The position numbers were made by a program, and so were the translations under genes. Below the pieces are notes generated by a model. It did no database searches, was not told the DNA's origin, and saw nothing but the letters and a program-made list of their open reading frames with translations. Shown piece after piece: positions 17,445 through 26,312 of a stretch of DNA of 64,000 nucleotides (positions within the stretch are counted from its first letter, which is position 1; each line of letters begins with the position of its first letter). The stretch is taken from assembly GCF_002214485.1 (NCBI RefSeq), contig NZ_CP015102.1, positions 1,426,001 to 1,490,000 on the forward strand, in the 5' to 3' direction. The stretch comes from Thermococcus pacificus. Lineage in GTDB: Archaea > Methanobacteriota_B > Thermococci > Thermococcales > Thermococcaceae.

Positions 17445-18194
17445 ATGCCGTTCGAGATAGTTTTTGATGGTGCCAAGGATTTCGCCGATCTTATAGCCAC
17501 CGCAAGCAACCTCATCGACGAGGCGGCCTTTAAGATAACCGAGGAAGGAATAAGCATGCGTGCCATGGACCCGAGCAGGGTCGTTCTCATCGACCTCAAC
17601 CTGCCCGAGAGCATATTCTCCAAGTACGAGGTCGAGGAAGAGGAGACCGTTGGAGTGAACATGGACCACTTCAAGAAGATTCTCAAGCGCGGGAAGGGCA
17701 AGGACACCCTCATACTCAGGAAGGGCGACGAGAACTTCCTCGAGATAACCTTCGAGGGGACGGCAAAGAGGACCTTCCGCCTTCCGCTCATAGAGGTCGA
17801 GGAGCTTGAGCTCGACCTTCCAGAGCTTCCGTTCACGGCAAAGGTCGTCGTCCTCGGCGAGGTTCTCAAGGAGGCCGTTAAGGACGCTTCCCTTGTCAGT
17901 GACTCAATGAAGTTCATAGCCAGGGAGAACGAGTTCATCATGAAGGCCGAGGGTGAGACCAACGAGGTTGAGATAAAGCTCACCCTTGAGGACGAAGGTT
18001 TACTCGACCTCGAAGTCGAAGAGGAAACCAAGAGTGCCTACGGAATCAGCTACCTTGCGGACATGCTCAAGGGCATCGGCAAGGCCGACGAGGTCATAAT
18101 CAAGTTCGGCAACGAGATGCCGCTCCAGATGGAGTATCCGATAAGGGACGAGGGCAAGCTCATATTCCTCCTCGCGCCGCGCGTCGAGGAGTGA
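17445..18194 (+). CDS. pcn: DNA polymerase sliding clamp (PCNA)
   Basis: A 249-aa ring-forming clamp that tethers PolB, PolD, Fen1 and ligase to DNA. It opens with MPFEIVFDGAKDFADLIATA and has the DPSRVVLIDLNLP segment, the interdomain linker (about 118-130, EELELDLPELPF) and the C-terminal MPLQMEYPIRDEGKLIFLLA, near the PIP-binding pocket. Length is exactly standard for Thermococcales PCNA. It follows the 62-aa ORF by 2 bases and is followed 33 bases later by gins51, the usual Thermococcales replication neighbourhood. Confidence 0.98.
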   Translation: MPFEIVFDGAKDFADLIATASNLIDEAAFKITEEGISMRAMDPSRVVLIDLNLPESIFSKYEVEEEETVGVNMDHFKKILKRGKGKDTLILRKGDENFLEITFEGTAKRTFRLPLIEVEELELDLPELPFTAKVVVLGEVLKEAVKDASLVSDSMKFIARENEFIMKAEGETNEVEIKLTLEDEGLLDLEVEEETKSAYGISYLADMLKGIGKADEVIIKFGNEMPLQMEYPIRDEGKLIFLLAPRVEE

Positions 18195-18227
18195 TTTTTC
18201 TTTCCTTCTCCTTAGGCTGGTGGTAGC

Positions 18228-18809
18228 GTGGACATCGTCAAGCTCAGGGAACTGCTGGAGCAGGAGCTTTCCTCCCCGGATCTGGTGGATCTGGACGGGG
18301 AGTTCTACAAGGAGTTCGACAGCCTCATCAAAGCCCTCAAGCTCAGCGCCGAGAGCTCCCGCGAGAGGGGGGAAGATGTGGAGGAGCGCCTCTACCTGGC
18401 CCAGCTGGAGATAGCGGAGAAGCTCGCCCGCGAGATAATAAAAATCAGGCTCCATAAAATCGTTGACCTCGTGGTAGAGGGCATCCCTGCCGAAATGACT
18501 GAGGAGGAGAGGAAGATATTCACGATTCTAAGGGCATTTATAGAGCGCGAGGAGCTTAACGTTCCCCTTTCCGGAGGGGAGCTGGCTGAAACTGTGCCCG
18601 AGAGCACTCCAGAGCAGCCATCGGAGCCATCGAAAAAGAGCATTCCAACCGAGGCATACATAATCAAGGTCGATCTGCCCAGGGTACTCGACCCGGAGCT
18701 GAGAGAGTACGGGCCGTTCAGGGCCGGCGACATGGTCATACTGCCAAGGAGCATTGCGAAGGTTCTCGTCGAAAGAGATGTCGCTGAGAGGATAAGGCTC
18801 ACCCCGTGA
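18228..18809 (+). CDS. gins51: GINS complex subunit Gins51 (Gins15)
   Basis: A 193-aa subunit of the archaeal GINS complex, part of the CMG replicative helicase with MCM and GAN/Cdc45. The larger helical A domain comes first (about 1-105, including EKLAREIIKIRLHKIVDLV). A Pro/Ser/Glu-rich linker (PESTPEQPSEPSKKS) follows, then the small beta B domain at the end (IIKVDLPRVLDPELREYGPF). The A-then-B order identifies Gins51 and not Gins23. GTG 18228 is the start. Its stop overlaps the next start (TGATG). Confidence 0.92.
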   Translation: MDIVKLRELLEQELSSPDLVDLDGEFYKEFDSLIKALKLSAESSRERGEDVEERLYLAQLEIAEKLAREIIKIRLHKIVDLVVEGIPAEMTEEERKIFTILRAFIEREELNVPLSGGELAETVPESTPEQPSEPSKKSIPTEAYIIKVDLPRVLDPELREYGPFRAGDMVILPRSIAKVLVERDVAERIRLTP

Positions 18810-20725
18810 TGCCCATGCCCTTCTCCGTCTGCATGCGGGATTGTTACGACACCTGCTCCATGATAAGTGAATTTAAAGACGGGAAGCTCACGGTTAGGGG
18901 AAATCCCAGGCATCCGGTAACCGCTGGTTTTCTGTGTCCAAAGGGTGCCCTTCTGCCTAAGTGGTTCCACGCAAAGGGCCGGCTCAAGAAACCGCTCATA
19001 AGAACTGACGAGAGGGGAAGCGGAGAATTCAGAGAGACGAGCTGGGAAGAGGCGATAAAGGTCGTTGTAGACAAGCTCAGGGAGACAATTGAAGAGCACG
19101 GAAGCGAGAGCGTCCTGGTTTACCAGTACGCGGGTGATCGGGGTGCGGTAAACTACGCCTTCCCTCTGAGGCTCTTCCACTACCTTAACACATCTATGCT
19201 CGACTACGGAATCTGCGACAGGGCCGGACACGAGGCGTTGAAGGACGTTTACGGCACAGCGGTTGGCATGGATCCGGAGGAGCTCAAAAATCAGCGCTTG
19301 CTCGTTTACTGGGGGATGAACGCATTCTGGACGAACCTTCACGGCTTCATGCTGGCTAAGAAGAACAACCTCGAGATATGGACTGTAGATGTCGTAAGAA
19401 CAGAGACTGCAAAGCGGAGCGACAGGTTCTTCCAGATAAGGCCCGACACGGACGTTCTATTCGCGCTGAGCGTTGCAAAGGTCATCATTGAGGAAAACCT
19501 CTACGATAAGGCCTTTGTCCGCGAGAACGTTTACGGCTTTGAAGAATTCAAGAATTATGTAAAAACATTATCGCTTGATTATGTAAGCAAGGAGACCGGT
19601 TTGAGCATTGAGGATATTGAGGAGTTTGCCAGAGGCTACGCCGAAAAGAGGGGCGTAATCCACATCGGTTACGGCTTCCAGCGCTCCCTGGCAGGCGGGG
19701 AGGCTGTCAGGGCAATAGCGATTCTTCCGGCTTTAGTCGGTCACCGCTTTGGATTCATCTACGACATGAAGACGATAGATAAAAGCTACGCGGAAGGGGC
19801 CTTCCTGAGGAGCAAGCCGGCGAAGAGAATTCCGCAGGTGAAGCTCGCGGAGTATATCGAGAGGGGTGAAATTAAGTTCCTCTACGTCTACAACTCCAAC
19901 CCGCTCGCGAGCCTGCCGAACCAGAACAGGTTAAGGAAAGCACTAGTTGAGAGCGACGTCTTCGTCGTTACGCACGACATCTTTCTGACGGACACGGCAC
20001 TTTACTCGGACGTCGTCCTGCCGGCGAACACATTCTTCGAGCGGCTTGATATAGCCGACAGCTACTACCATCGCTACGTGGCTTTGAACGAGCCGGTTGC
20101 AAGGCTCCATGGAAAGAGCAACAGCGAGGTGACAAGGCTCTTGGCAAAGGCCCTTGGAATAGAGAACCCTTATCTCTACGAGAGCGACGAGGAAGTGATA
20201 AGAAAAATCCTCGAACTCAACGGCCTGAGCTGGGACGAGCTCAAGGAGAAGGGCTTCGTCAGAGTGCCTGAAAAGCCAAGGAAGTGGGAAACGCCGAGCG
20301 GGAAGATAGAGTTCTACTCACAGAGAGTGGTTGAAAGGGGTCTGAGCCCGTTCCCGGAGTACAGGAAGTTCAAGGGCAAATACCCACTCCGGCTCCTCAC
20401 TCCAACGTACCGGATGACCATAACGAGCCAGTACCACAACACCTACGGGATGGTAGACCCTAACCTTTACATCAATCCGGCGGACGCTGAAGAGAGGGGT
20501 ATCCAAGACGGCGATGCAGTGGAAGTCTTCAACGAGAACGGACGGATCAGGACGGTCGCAAAACTCAGCGACGACGTGCCCAGGGGTGTCGTCCTCTTAT
20601 ACAAGGCTTTCTGGGTTAAGCTGCTCGGCTGGAACGCAAACTTCCTCACGATCGATGAAACAGTTCAAAACTACGGCAACGGCTCTGCCTATCATTCAAC
20701 CTGGGTGGACGTGAGGAAGGTTTAA
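18809..20725 (+). CDS. Molybdopterin (Mo/W bis-MGD) oxidoreductase with N-terminal [4Fe-4S] site
   Basis: A 638-aa member of the DMSO reductase superfamily. The N-terminal iron-sulphur site is CMRDCYDTCSMI...CPKG. Later come YWGMNAFWTN, FQIRPDTDVLFALSVAKVII, NSNPLASLPNQ and ETPSGKIEFYSQ, and a C-terminal MopB domain with NPADAEERGIQDGDAVEVFN. The closest general class is formate-dehydrogenase-like or uncharacterised MopB proteins; the substrate cannot be assigned. There is no signal peptide, so it is cytosolic. ATG 18809 overlaps the gins51 stop by one base. GTG 18806 is the alternative. Link to gins51 may be transcriptional only. Confidence 0.9.
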   Translation: MPMPFSVCMRDCYDTCSMISEFKDGKLTVRGNPRHPVTAGFLCPKGALLPKWFHAKGRLKKPLIRTDERGSGEFRETSWEEAIKVVVDKLRETIEEHGSESVLVYQYAGDRGAVNYAFPLRLFHYLNTSMLDYGICDRAGHEALKDVYGTAVGMDPEELKNQRLLVYWGMNAFWTNLHGFMLAKKNNLEIWTVDVVRTETAKRSDRFFQIRPDTDVLFALSVAKVIIEENLYDKAFVRENVYGFEEFKNYVKTLSLDYVSKETGLSIEDIEEFARGYAEKRGVIHIGYGFQRSLAGGEAVRAIAILPALVGHRFGFIYDMKTIDKSYAEGAFLRSKPAKRIPQVKLAEYIERGEIKFLYVYNSNPLASLPNQNRLRKALVESDVFVVTHDIFLTDTALYSDVVLPANTFFERLDIADSYYHRYVALNEPVARLHGKSNSEVTRLLAKALGIENPYLYESDEEVIRKILELNGLSWDELKEKGFVRVPEKPRKWETPSGKIEFYSQRVVERGLSPFPEYRKFKGKYPLRLLTPTYRMTITSQYHNTYGMVDPNLYINPADAEERGIQDGDAVEVFNENGRIRTVAKLSDDVPRGVVLLYKAFWVKLLGWNANFLTIDETVQNYGNGSAYHSTWVDVRKV

Positions 20726-20876
20726 GGCGAAATAGGGATTTTCTGAGTCGATTTCTGACAAACTCTCTCTAGCCTTTTTTTCACAATGACGAGCAATGGA
20801 GCACATTCTTTGCATGGCTAACCGGTGGGCTCTTAAATAGCTTGGATATTCGACAAAGTTAATGCCGTTAGGCGAA

Positions 20877-20914
20877 CCGAAAGGTTTATATATTCGAACC
20901 TACTAGGTTTATAG
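20877..20914 (+). promoter_or_regulatory. Promoter of the peroxiredoxin gene with two TATA-like copies
   Basis: A BRE-like CCGAAAGG followed by TTTATATATTC (about 20885-20895) is one of the strongest TATA boxes in the window. A second AGGTTTATAG lies 20 bases downstream. Either would place the transcript start shortly before ATG 20950 with its GAGGTGATG ribosome binding site. Strong expression is likely. Confidence 0.6.
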
Positions 20915-20949
20915 TGAAGACGACACAGAAAAACGAGAGGTGATGAAAA

Positions 20950-21600
20950 ATGGTCGTCATAGGAGAAAAGTTCCCGGAAGTTGAGGTTAACACCACCCAC
21001 GGCAGGATAAAGCTGCCGGACTACTTCACCGAGCAGGGCAAGTGGTTCGTGCTCTTCAGCCACCCGGCTGACTTCACCCCGGTCTGTACGACCGAGTTCT
21101 ACGCCATGCAGAAGCGCGCCGAGGAGTTCAGGAAGCTCGGCGTCGAGCCGATTGGGCTGAGCGTTGACCAGGTCTTCAGCCACCTCAAGTGGATGGAGTG
21201 GATAAAGGAGAACCTCGGCGAGGAGATAACCTTCCCGGTCATAGCCGACGACCGCGGTGAGCTCGCCGACAAGCTCGGTATGATCCCGAGCGGTTCAACG
21301 CACACCGCCAGGGCCGTCTTCGTCGTTGACGACAAAGGCACCATAAGGGCCATCGTCTACTACCCGGCCGAGGTCGGCAGGGACTGGGACGAGATACTCC
21401 GCCTTGTGAAGGCCCTCAAGATAAGCACCGAGAAGGGCGTTGCCCTGCCGCACAAGTGGCCCAACAACGAGCTCATCGGCGACAGGGTCATAGTTCCGCC
21501 CGCAGGGACCGTCGAGCAGATCAAGGAGCGCGAGGAAGCAAAGGCCAAGGGCGAGATCGAGTGCTACGACTGGTGGTTCTGCCACAAGAAGCTCGAGTGA
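20950..21600 (+). CDS. Peroxiredoxin (Prx6/archaeal AhpC type)
   Basis: A 216-aa thiol peroxidase that reduces H2O2 and alkyl hydroperoxides. The peroxidatic site is [13 protein letters not shown] with Cys46. C-terminal Cys205 and Cys211 ([11 protein letters not shown]) correspond to the extra cysteines of archaeal decameric enzymes such as those of Aeropyrum and Pyrococcus. [19 protein letters not shown] is conserved. Monocistronic with a strong promoter, and followed by T-rich DNA (about 21601-21660) that probably ends transcription. Encoded near a flavodiiron protein, which fits an oxidative-stress role. Confidence 0.96.
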   Translation: MVVIGEKFPEVEVNTTHGRIKLPDYFTEQGKWFVLFSHPADFTPVCTTEFYAMQKRAEEFRKLGVEPIGLSVDQVFSHLKWMEWIKENLGEEITFPVIADDRGELADKLGMIPSGSTHTARAVFVVDDKGTIRAIVYYPAEVGRDWDEILRLVKALKISTEKGVALPHKWPNNELIGDRVIVPPAGTVEQIKEREEAKAKGEIECYDWWFCHKKLE

Positions 21601-21825
21601 GCTTCTTCTCCTTTTGCTTGCTTCTTCCTGATTTGCTTTGGGTTCTTTTTCTGAGAAGATCCAGATAATGGGACAAACTAAAAATAGATATCTCCACATT
21701 ACTCATGTTTACTCATGTTTTTCTGGGACATCTCCATCAAAATGAAAGGGAAATCAGGCCTTGGAGTTTATCAGAGCTCCGAGCTGTAGTCGTATATTCT
21801 GAGAGCATGCCCAACAACTTTTTGG

Positions 21826-23022
21826 TCAGGAAACTTTCCTTCTGAACACGAACTCGCAGTAGTTGTGCCCCATCGCCTGACAGCGGGTTTCATCCCCTTC
21901 CCATTTTTCCCCGGTATACTCCTCCAGGAGCTGAGCGATTTCACCGGCGTAGTTCACGTGAGCTGGATGCTTAAACCCCTTTATGCGCGGGAAGAGGTTC
22001 CTGCCCCTTAGGACTACTAGATCATCTTCTAGCTGGACTATTTCCAGTCTGCCACCGCCGGAAGTCTCGGTTGAGGCGGCGATGTCTTCAAGGACGGCCC
22101 TGAGGGACTCATGTATGTTTTTATAAGCCTCCCCAACGCCGCGGAACTCATAGCGCCCCCACAGGTAAAGGAACTTCCTGCCCTCTCCTGGGCCAAGGTA
22201 GTGATACACGAACTCAATGAGGGATGCTTCGCTCTCCTCGTTGATTATTTGAACCTTATCGCTTCCGCTCCACAGGTTGCCTTCATCATCCAGGTACAGG
22301 CTGTTCTTAAGCTCCTGGAGGGATAAATAGCTATCCCAAGTGCTCTCCAGGCCATTTTCGGTCTTTCTGTACGGGATATGCCCCGCCGGGAGCCTGAGGG
22401 GGTAGTAAGACCTGAGGGGCTTTATCCGACCGTTCGCTACCTCAATGACGTACTCGAAGGGAAGGAGAAGCTTCGCGAGGTCTCCCTTCTCAGTAACCTC
22501 AGAGTTTATCCCTGCGAACACCTGCCTCCCGAGTTTCTTTATTGAGTTGATGAACCTTATTATCACCCGGATATACGCGTCTTTATCTGAGTGGAGAGCG
22601 TAGAGAACTGTTAGGTCATCGATTATAAGAACGTCGTAGTTACCGGAGGTGAGCTCATTCTGGATTATCCCCGCAGTTATCCCAAGATCACGCGGGTTGG
22701 GTATTATGCCCTCTCCTCGCACAGGTTGAGATGAATAGAGGTTTGTAAACCCATCCAGGATCTTCAGGCGGCCGTTTTCAATGTAGTCATCGTACTTGAT
22801 CCCGTAATACGAGAGCCATTCCTTGAGAACGTCCGGGGCCTGTCGGAACTCCGCGACGAGAATGCGGTGGCCGCTCTTGAGTAAGTTATACGCCATCTGG
22901 TGCATCAGGAGGAGGTTGTCCTCATCAAAGGAACCGATGAGGGCGACGTTGAGTCCCTCTCGGATCCCGCCACCGAGGATCTCATCAAGTCTCTCCATAC
23001 CGGTTGATAACAACCCTCTCAC
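21826..23022 (-). CDS. KaiC-like RecA-fold protein with C-terminal V4R domain, degenerate P-loop
   Basis: A 398-aa protein. The first about 230 residues follow the KaiC/RadA-like pattern: LLSTGMERLDEILGGGIREG, LIIDDLTVLYALHSDKDAYI as Walker B region, then INSIKKLGRQVFAGINSEVT. The Walker A position reads IGSFDEDNLLLM, without the lysine needed for ATP binding. The C-terminal third ends in CQAMGHNYCEFVFRRK, the signature of V4R (4-vinyl reductase) small-ligand domains. The pairing suggests a sensory or scaffold protein and not an ATP motor. Function unknown. Confidence 0.78.
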   Translation of the reverse strand: MRGLLSTGMERLDEILGGGIREGLNVALIGSFDEDNLLLMHQMAYNLLKSGHRILVAEFRQAPDVLKEWLSYYGIKYDDYIENGRLKILDGFTNLYSSQPVRGEGIIPNPRDLGITAGIIQNELTSGNYDVLIIDDLTVLYALHSDKDAYIRVIIRFINSIKKLGRQVFAGINSEVTEKGDLAKLLLPFEYVIEVANGRIKPLRSYYPLRLPAGHIPYRKTENGLESTWDSYLSLQELKNSLYLDDEGNLWSGSDKVQIINEESEASLIEFVYHYLGPGEGRKFLYLWGRYEFRGVGEAYKNIHESLRAVLEDIAASTETSGGGRLEIVQLEDDLVVLRGRNLFPRIKGFKHPAHVNYAGEIAQLLEEYTGEKWEGDETRCQAMGHNYCEFVFRRKVS

Positions 23023-23303
23023 CCCCCAGTAAGCACGCTCTCAAGCACTTAAACTTTTTTGAAATGTCATGGTATTAATGCTGATACAATAGTCCACGTT
23101 CACAATGCAATCTGAACCATTATACAGAGTTCAGCAGGGTAATTTAAAGTTTCTGGAGATTTTTAAGCATGAGAAAGAAGGGCTAGCTGCTCTACGCCAT
23201 AACCCTGGCGGTTCTCTACCTGAAGGGAGTTCCCTTTTCGAATTTCCACTTTTTCAATGAAAACCTTTTTATCCGTCCTTTCGAACTCCCTACGGTGATG
23301 CCA

Positions 23304-24533
23304 ATGGTTGAAGTTAGGGTTGAGCAGCTCTGCACCGACCCCGAACTGTACATCATCAGGATTGACGATGGCAAGATCAGGTACTTCGAGGCAACATGGG
23401 ACATCCCCGAGGGCATAACTTACAACTCCTACCTGATGAAGCTGAAAGACGCGGTTGTGCTCTTCGATACCAGCAAAGCCGAGTATGCAGACCTCTTCAT
23501 GGACGCACTGAAAAAGCTCGTTGACCCGAAGGAGATAACGCACATCATAGTTCACCACACCGAGCCTGACCACAGTGGGGCACTGCCGAAGGTTCTTGAA
23601 GAGAACGGCTACAGGGCACAGCTTATAGGCACCACCTTCGCGAGGAACCTCCTCCAGGGCTTCTACGGCGACAAGGTCGTGGAGAACTTCAAGGTCGCCA
23701 AGGACGGCGAGGAGATGGATATAGGTGGAAAGACCTTCCGCTTCATAGCAGTTCCCTGGCTCCACTGGCCCGACACGATGATAACCTACGTCGTCGAGGA
23801 CAGGCTCATATTCAGCTGCGATGCAGGCGGCGGATACGGGATTCCGGAAACGATAGACGACAGCGATGAGAAAGTTGTGGAAGAGTATCTACCCCACGTC
23901 ACCAAGTACATCGTTACCGTCATCGGCCACTACCACAAGTACATCGTCCAGAACATAAAGAAGCTCAAGGAGCTCGGCATCGTTGAAAGCGCCAGGATGA
24001 TACTGCCCGGCCACGGACTCGTGTGGAGAAAGAACCCCGTGAGGATTTTCGAGCACTACGAGCGCGTTGGTGCCGGCGTTCCGACCAAGGATAAGGTTCT
24101 GGTAATCTACGACTCGATGTACGGCTTCGTCGAGAGGAGGATGAACATCGTTATCGATGAGCTGAAGAAGCTCGGCAAGAATCCCATCGTTTACCGCTTC
24201 ACGGACAAGGAGGTCCCAGCGGTGAGCGACATACTCGGCGAGGTTCCGGACAGCGAGGCTTTGATAATCGGTGCCTCAACATACGAGGCGGACATACACC
24301 CGCGCATACGCTACGCCCTCTTTGAAATACTCGACAAGGCCAACTACGAGAAGCCTGTCCTCGTCGTGGGGGCCTTCGGCTGGGGAGGAGTCGCGGGTAA
24401 GAAGATAGAAACCCTCATCAGCAGGAGCAAGTTCGATCTCGTCGATACGGTCGAGAGCAGGGGTATGCCAACACAGGAAGACGAGGAAAGGCTTCGCGAA
24501 GGGGTAAGAAAGCTCGTGAGCTGGATCAGTTAA
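23304..24533 (+). CDS. fprA: Flavodiiron protein (A-type flavoprotein)
   Basis: A 409-aa cytosolic oxygen- and/or nitric-oxide-reducing enzyme. The N-terminal metallo-beta-lactamase domain holds the diiron ligands HTEPDHSG, PWLHWPDT, SCDAGGGYG and LPGHG. The C-terminal flavodoxin domain (about 255-405) binds FMN (VIYDSMYGFVERR, IGASTYEADIHP, GAFGWGGVAGKK). In Thermococcales it takes electrons from rubredoxin. ATG 23304 fits GGTGAT at 23294-23299; GTG 23295 and ATG 23298 are alternatives. A TATA-like CTTTTTATCC lies near 23264-23273. The 3' end overlaps the converging ABC ATPase gene by 4 bases. Confidence 0.95.
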   Translation: MVEVRVEQLCTDPELYIIRIDDGKIRYFEATWDIPEGITYNSYLMKLKDAVVLFDTSKAEYADLFMDALKKLVDPKEITHIIVHHTEPDHSGALPKVLEENGYRAQLIGTTFARNLLQGFYGDKVVENFKVAKDGEEMDIGGKTFRFIAVPWLHWPDTMITYVVEDRLIFSCDAGGGYGIPETIDDSDEKVVEEYLPHVTKYIVTVIGHYHKYIVQNIKKLKELGIVESARMILPGHGLVWRKNPVRIFEHYERVGAGVPTKDKVLVIYDSMYGFVERRMNIVIDELKKLGKNPIVYRFTDKEVPAVSDILGEVPDSEALIIGASTYEADIHPRIRYALFEILDKANYEKPVLVVGAFGWGGVAGKKIETLISRSKFDLVDTVESRGMPTQEDEERLREGVRKLVSWIS

Positions 24534-25276
24534 ACGGGCACGACGAGGGGGATTCCCCTCACCTCTTCTATTATAACGTCAACCCCGTAAACCTCCCGGA
24601 AGATGGAGGGCTTCAGTATCTCCCTCCCGCCGTCCGCCACTATTTTGCCGTTTTTCATGAAGACGAACCGTCCGGCAAAGCGGAGGGCAAGGTTGACGTC
24701 GTGCATCACCATGATGACCGTGCCGCCCTCTGCAGAGAACTCCCTCGCGAGGCGCATGACTTCCAGCTGGCTCCTTATGTCGAGGTTGTTCGTCGGCTCG
24801 TCCATCATAAGAATCTTTGGCTCCTGGGCCAGTGCTCGGGCTATGCCCACCTTCTGGAGCTCGCCGCCGCTCAGTTTGTTGGTGATTTTCAGGGCAAAGC
24901 CAGCTATCCCCATTCTTTCGAGCGCCCTTTTGACAGCTTCGAGGTCTTTCTTCGATGGCCTCAGTCCCATGTAAGGTCTCCTTCCGAGGAGAACGGTGTC
25001 GAAAACCGTCATAAAGCCCGGCTCGGTTCTCTGGGGCACGTAAGCGATTATTCTGGCCAGTTCATTCCGAGAATACTCCCCGATGGGTTTCCCAAAGACC
25101 TCGACGCCCCTGCAGTTCAGGATTCCTGAGATGCACTTGAGGAGGGTGCTCTTTCCTGCCCCGTTCGGGCCGAGAATCGCCAAGAACTCGCCTTCTTCAA
25201 CCTCAAGGTTTATCCCCTTCAGAACATCGGCGCCGTTGTAGGAAAAGCTGAGGTTTCTGGCCTTTATAGCTTTCAT
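24530..25276 (-). CDS. Fec/Btu-type ABC transporter ATP-binding protein
   Basis: A 248-aa ABC ATPase. Walker A is LGPNGAGKSTLLK, the Q-loop region VPQRTEP, the signature LSGGELQKVGIARAL, Walker B KILMMDEPTNNLD and the H-loop VMHDVNL. It is of the type that serves iron-siderophore, haem or cobalamin importers. Its start overlaps the permease stop (ATGA). The context with NikR and an FmdE-like protein makes a metal or metal-chelate cargo likely, but the ion is not evident from this subunit. Confidence 0.93.
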   Translation of the reverse strand: MKAIKARNLSFSYNGADVLKGINLEVEEGEFLAILGPNGAGKSTLLKCISGILNCRGVEVFGKPIGEYSRNELARIIAYVPQRTEPGFMTVFDTVLLGRRPYMGLRPSKKDLEAVKRALERMGIAGFALKITNKLSGGELQKVGIARALAQEPKILMMDEPTNNLDIRSQLEVMRLAREFSAEGGTVIMVMHDVNLALRFAGRFVFMKNGKIVADGGREILKPSIFREVYGVDVIIEEVRGIPLVVPV

Positions 25277-26307
25277 CTCCTTCCCTCCATCTTCACGAGC
25301 AGGTATATGAACGTCGGTGCCCCAAGGAACGACGTCACTATCCCCACCGGAAGCACCATCGGGGCCAGTACCAGCCTGGCAACGGTGTCGGCCGTCACGA
25401 GCAGGAACGCACCCGCGAGGGCTGAAAGCGGTATCAGGAAGCGGTAGTCACCACCGGCGACGAGCCTTATGGCGTGCGGTGCTATCAAACCGATGAAGCC
25501 GATAACTCCGACAAAAGCAACGCTGACGGCCGTTATCAGCGCCGCGAGAAAGGTCGATATCAGTCGGACCCTCTCGACCTCAACGCCGACGCTCTTTGCC
25601 ACCTCATCGCCGGCGGCCGAAGCGTTCAGATCCCACCTCTTTATGACGAAGTATATGAAGACCGGAGTGAACACGGCCAGCATTATGGCGTCCTCTCTCC
25701 ACGTGGCCCTGCCGAGGTCGCCGAAGCTCCAGTAGACCATCGCCGCCAGCTGAAGCTCGTCGGCAAAGTACTGGACGAATGTGGTGAGGGCGACGAAGAG
25801 GGAGCTCATGGCCACTCCGGCGAGGATTATAGCCTCCGGGGACAGGCCTTTAAGCCTTGCCAGGAGCAGAATCACCCCGACCGCGGTCATTGCGCCGATG
25901 AATGCGAAGAGCACGACGGCGTAGGGGTTGTCGAGGGATATCCTTCCAGAGCTCTCGGCATAGCCGGCACCGAGGATTATGGCGAGGGAGGCACCGAACA
26001 TGGCCCCGTGGGAAACGCCCATCGTGAAAGGCGTGGCAAGGGGGTTCCTCAGGAATCCCTGCATCACAGCGCCAGCGACGGCAAGTGCAGAGCCTACGAG
26101 GAGACCGGCCACTATACGGGGCATGCGGACCTTCCAGACGACAAGGTGAGCGCTCTCGTTCCCCTTTCCAAGGAGAGCGTCGAGCACTTCCCTGAGGGGG
26201 ATTGAGTAGGAGCCGTGGGATAGCGAGTAGAGGCTGACCAGAATCGTAAAGAGGAAAAGGAGAACGCCAATGGAGAGCTTTCTTGCCACGTACCTCTCGT
26301 AGTCCAT
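25273..26307 (-). CDS. Fec/Btu-type ABC transporter permease
   Basis: A permease of about 344 aa with ten predicted helices, FecCD family. Conserved stretches are VWKVRMPRIVAGLLVGSALA, GAVMQGFLRNPLATPFTMGV and GVIGFIGLIAPHAIRLVAGG (the coupling region). Three in-frame starts occur close together: GTG 26316, ATG 26313 and ATG 26307. The last is best placed after GTGATGG. The 5' end overlaps or abuts the binding-protein stop, so the three transporter genes form one operon. Confidence 0.92.
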   Translation of the reverse strand: MDYERYVARKLSIGVLLFLFTILVSLYSLSHGSYSIPLREVLDALLGKGNESAHLVVWKVRMPRIVAGLLVGSALAVAGAVMQGFLRNPLATPFTMGVSHGAMFGASLAIILGAGYAESSGRISLDNPYAVVLFAFIGAMTAVGVILLLARLKGLSPEAIILAGVAMSSLFVALTTFVQYFADELQLAAMVYWSFGDLGRATWREDAIMLAVFTPVFIYFVIKRWDLNASAAGDEVAKSVGVEVERVRLISTFLAALITAVSVAFVGVIGFIGLIAPHAIRLVAGGDYRFLIPLSALAGAFLLVTADTVARLVLAPMVLPVGIVTSFLGAPTFIYLLVKMEGRR

Positions 26308-26312
26308 GGCCA

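Noticed and set aside
20726-20949. Possible small RNA or ORF between the oxidoreductase and peroxiredoxin genes
   Set aside because: No convincing C/D or H/ACA boxes, no hairpin and no ORF above 20 codons; only the promoter elements near 20880 are supported.
21701-21720. Tandem 10-bp repeat ACTCATGTTT after the peroxiredoxin gene
   Set aside because: Only two copies, no hairpin or further units; most likely a chance or replication-slippage duplication in noncoding DNA.
25474-26205. Long plus-strand ORF of 243 codons over the permease gene
   Set aside because: It is antisense to the FecCD-type permease; its translation is Gly/Arg/Glu/His-rich with no family pattern, as expected for the shadow of a high-GC membrane gene.
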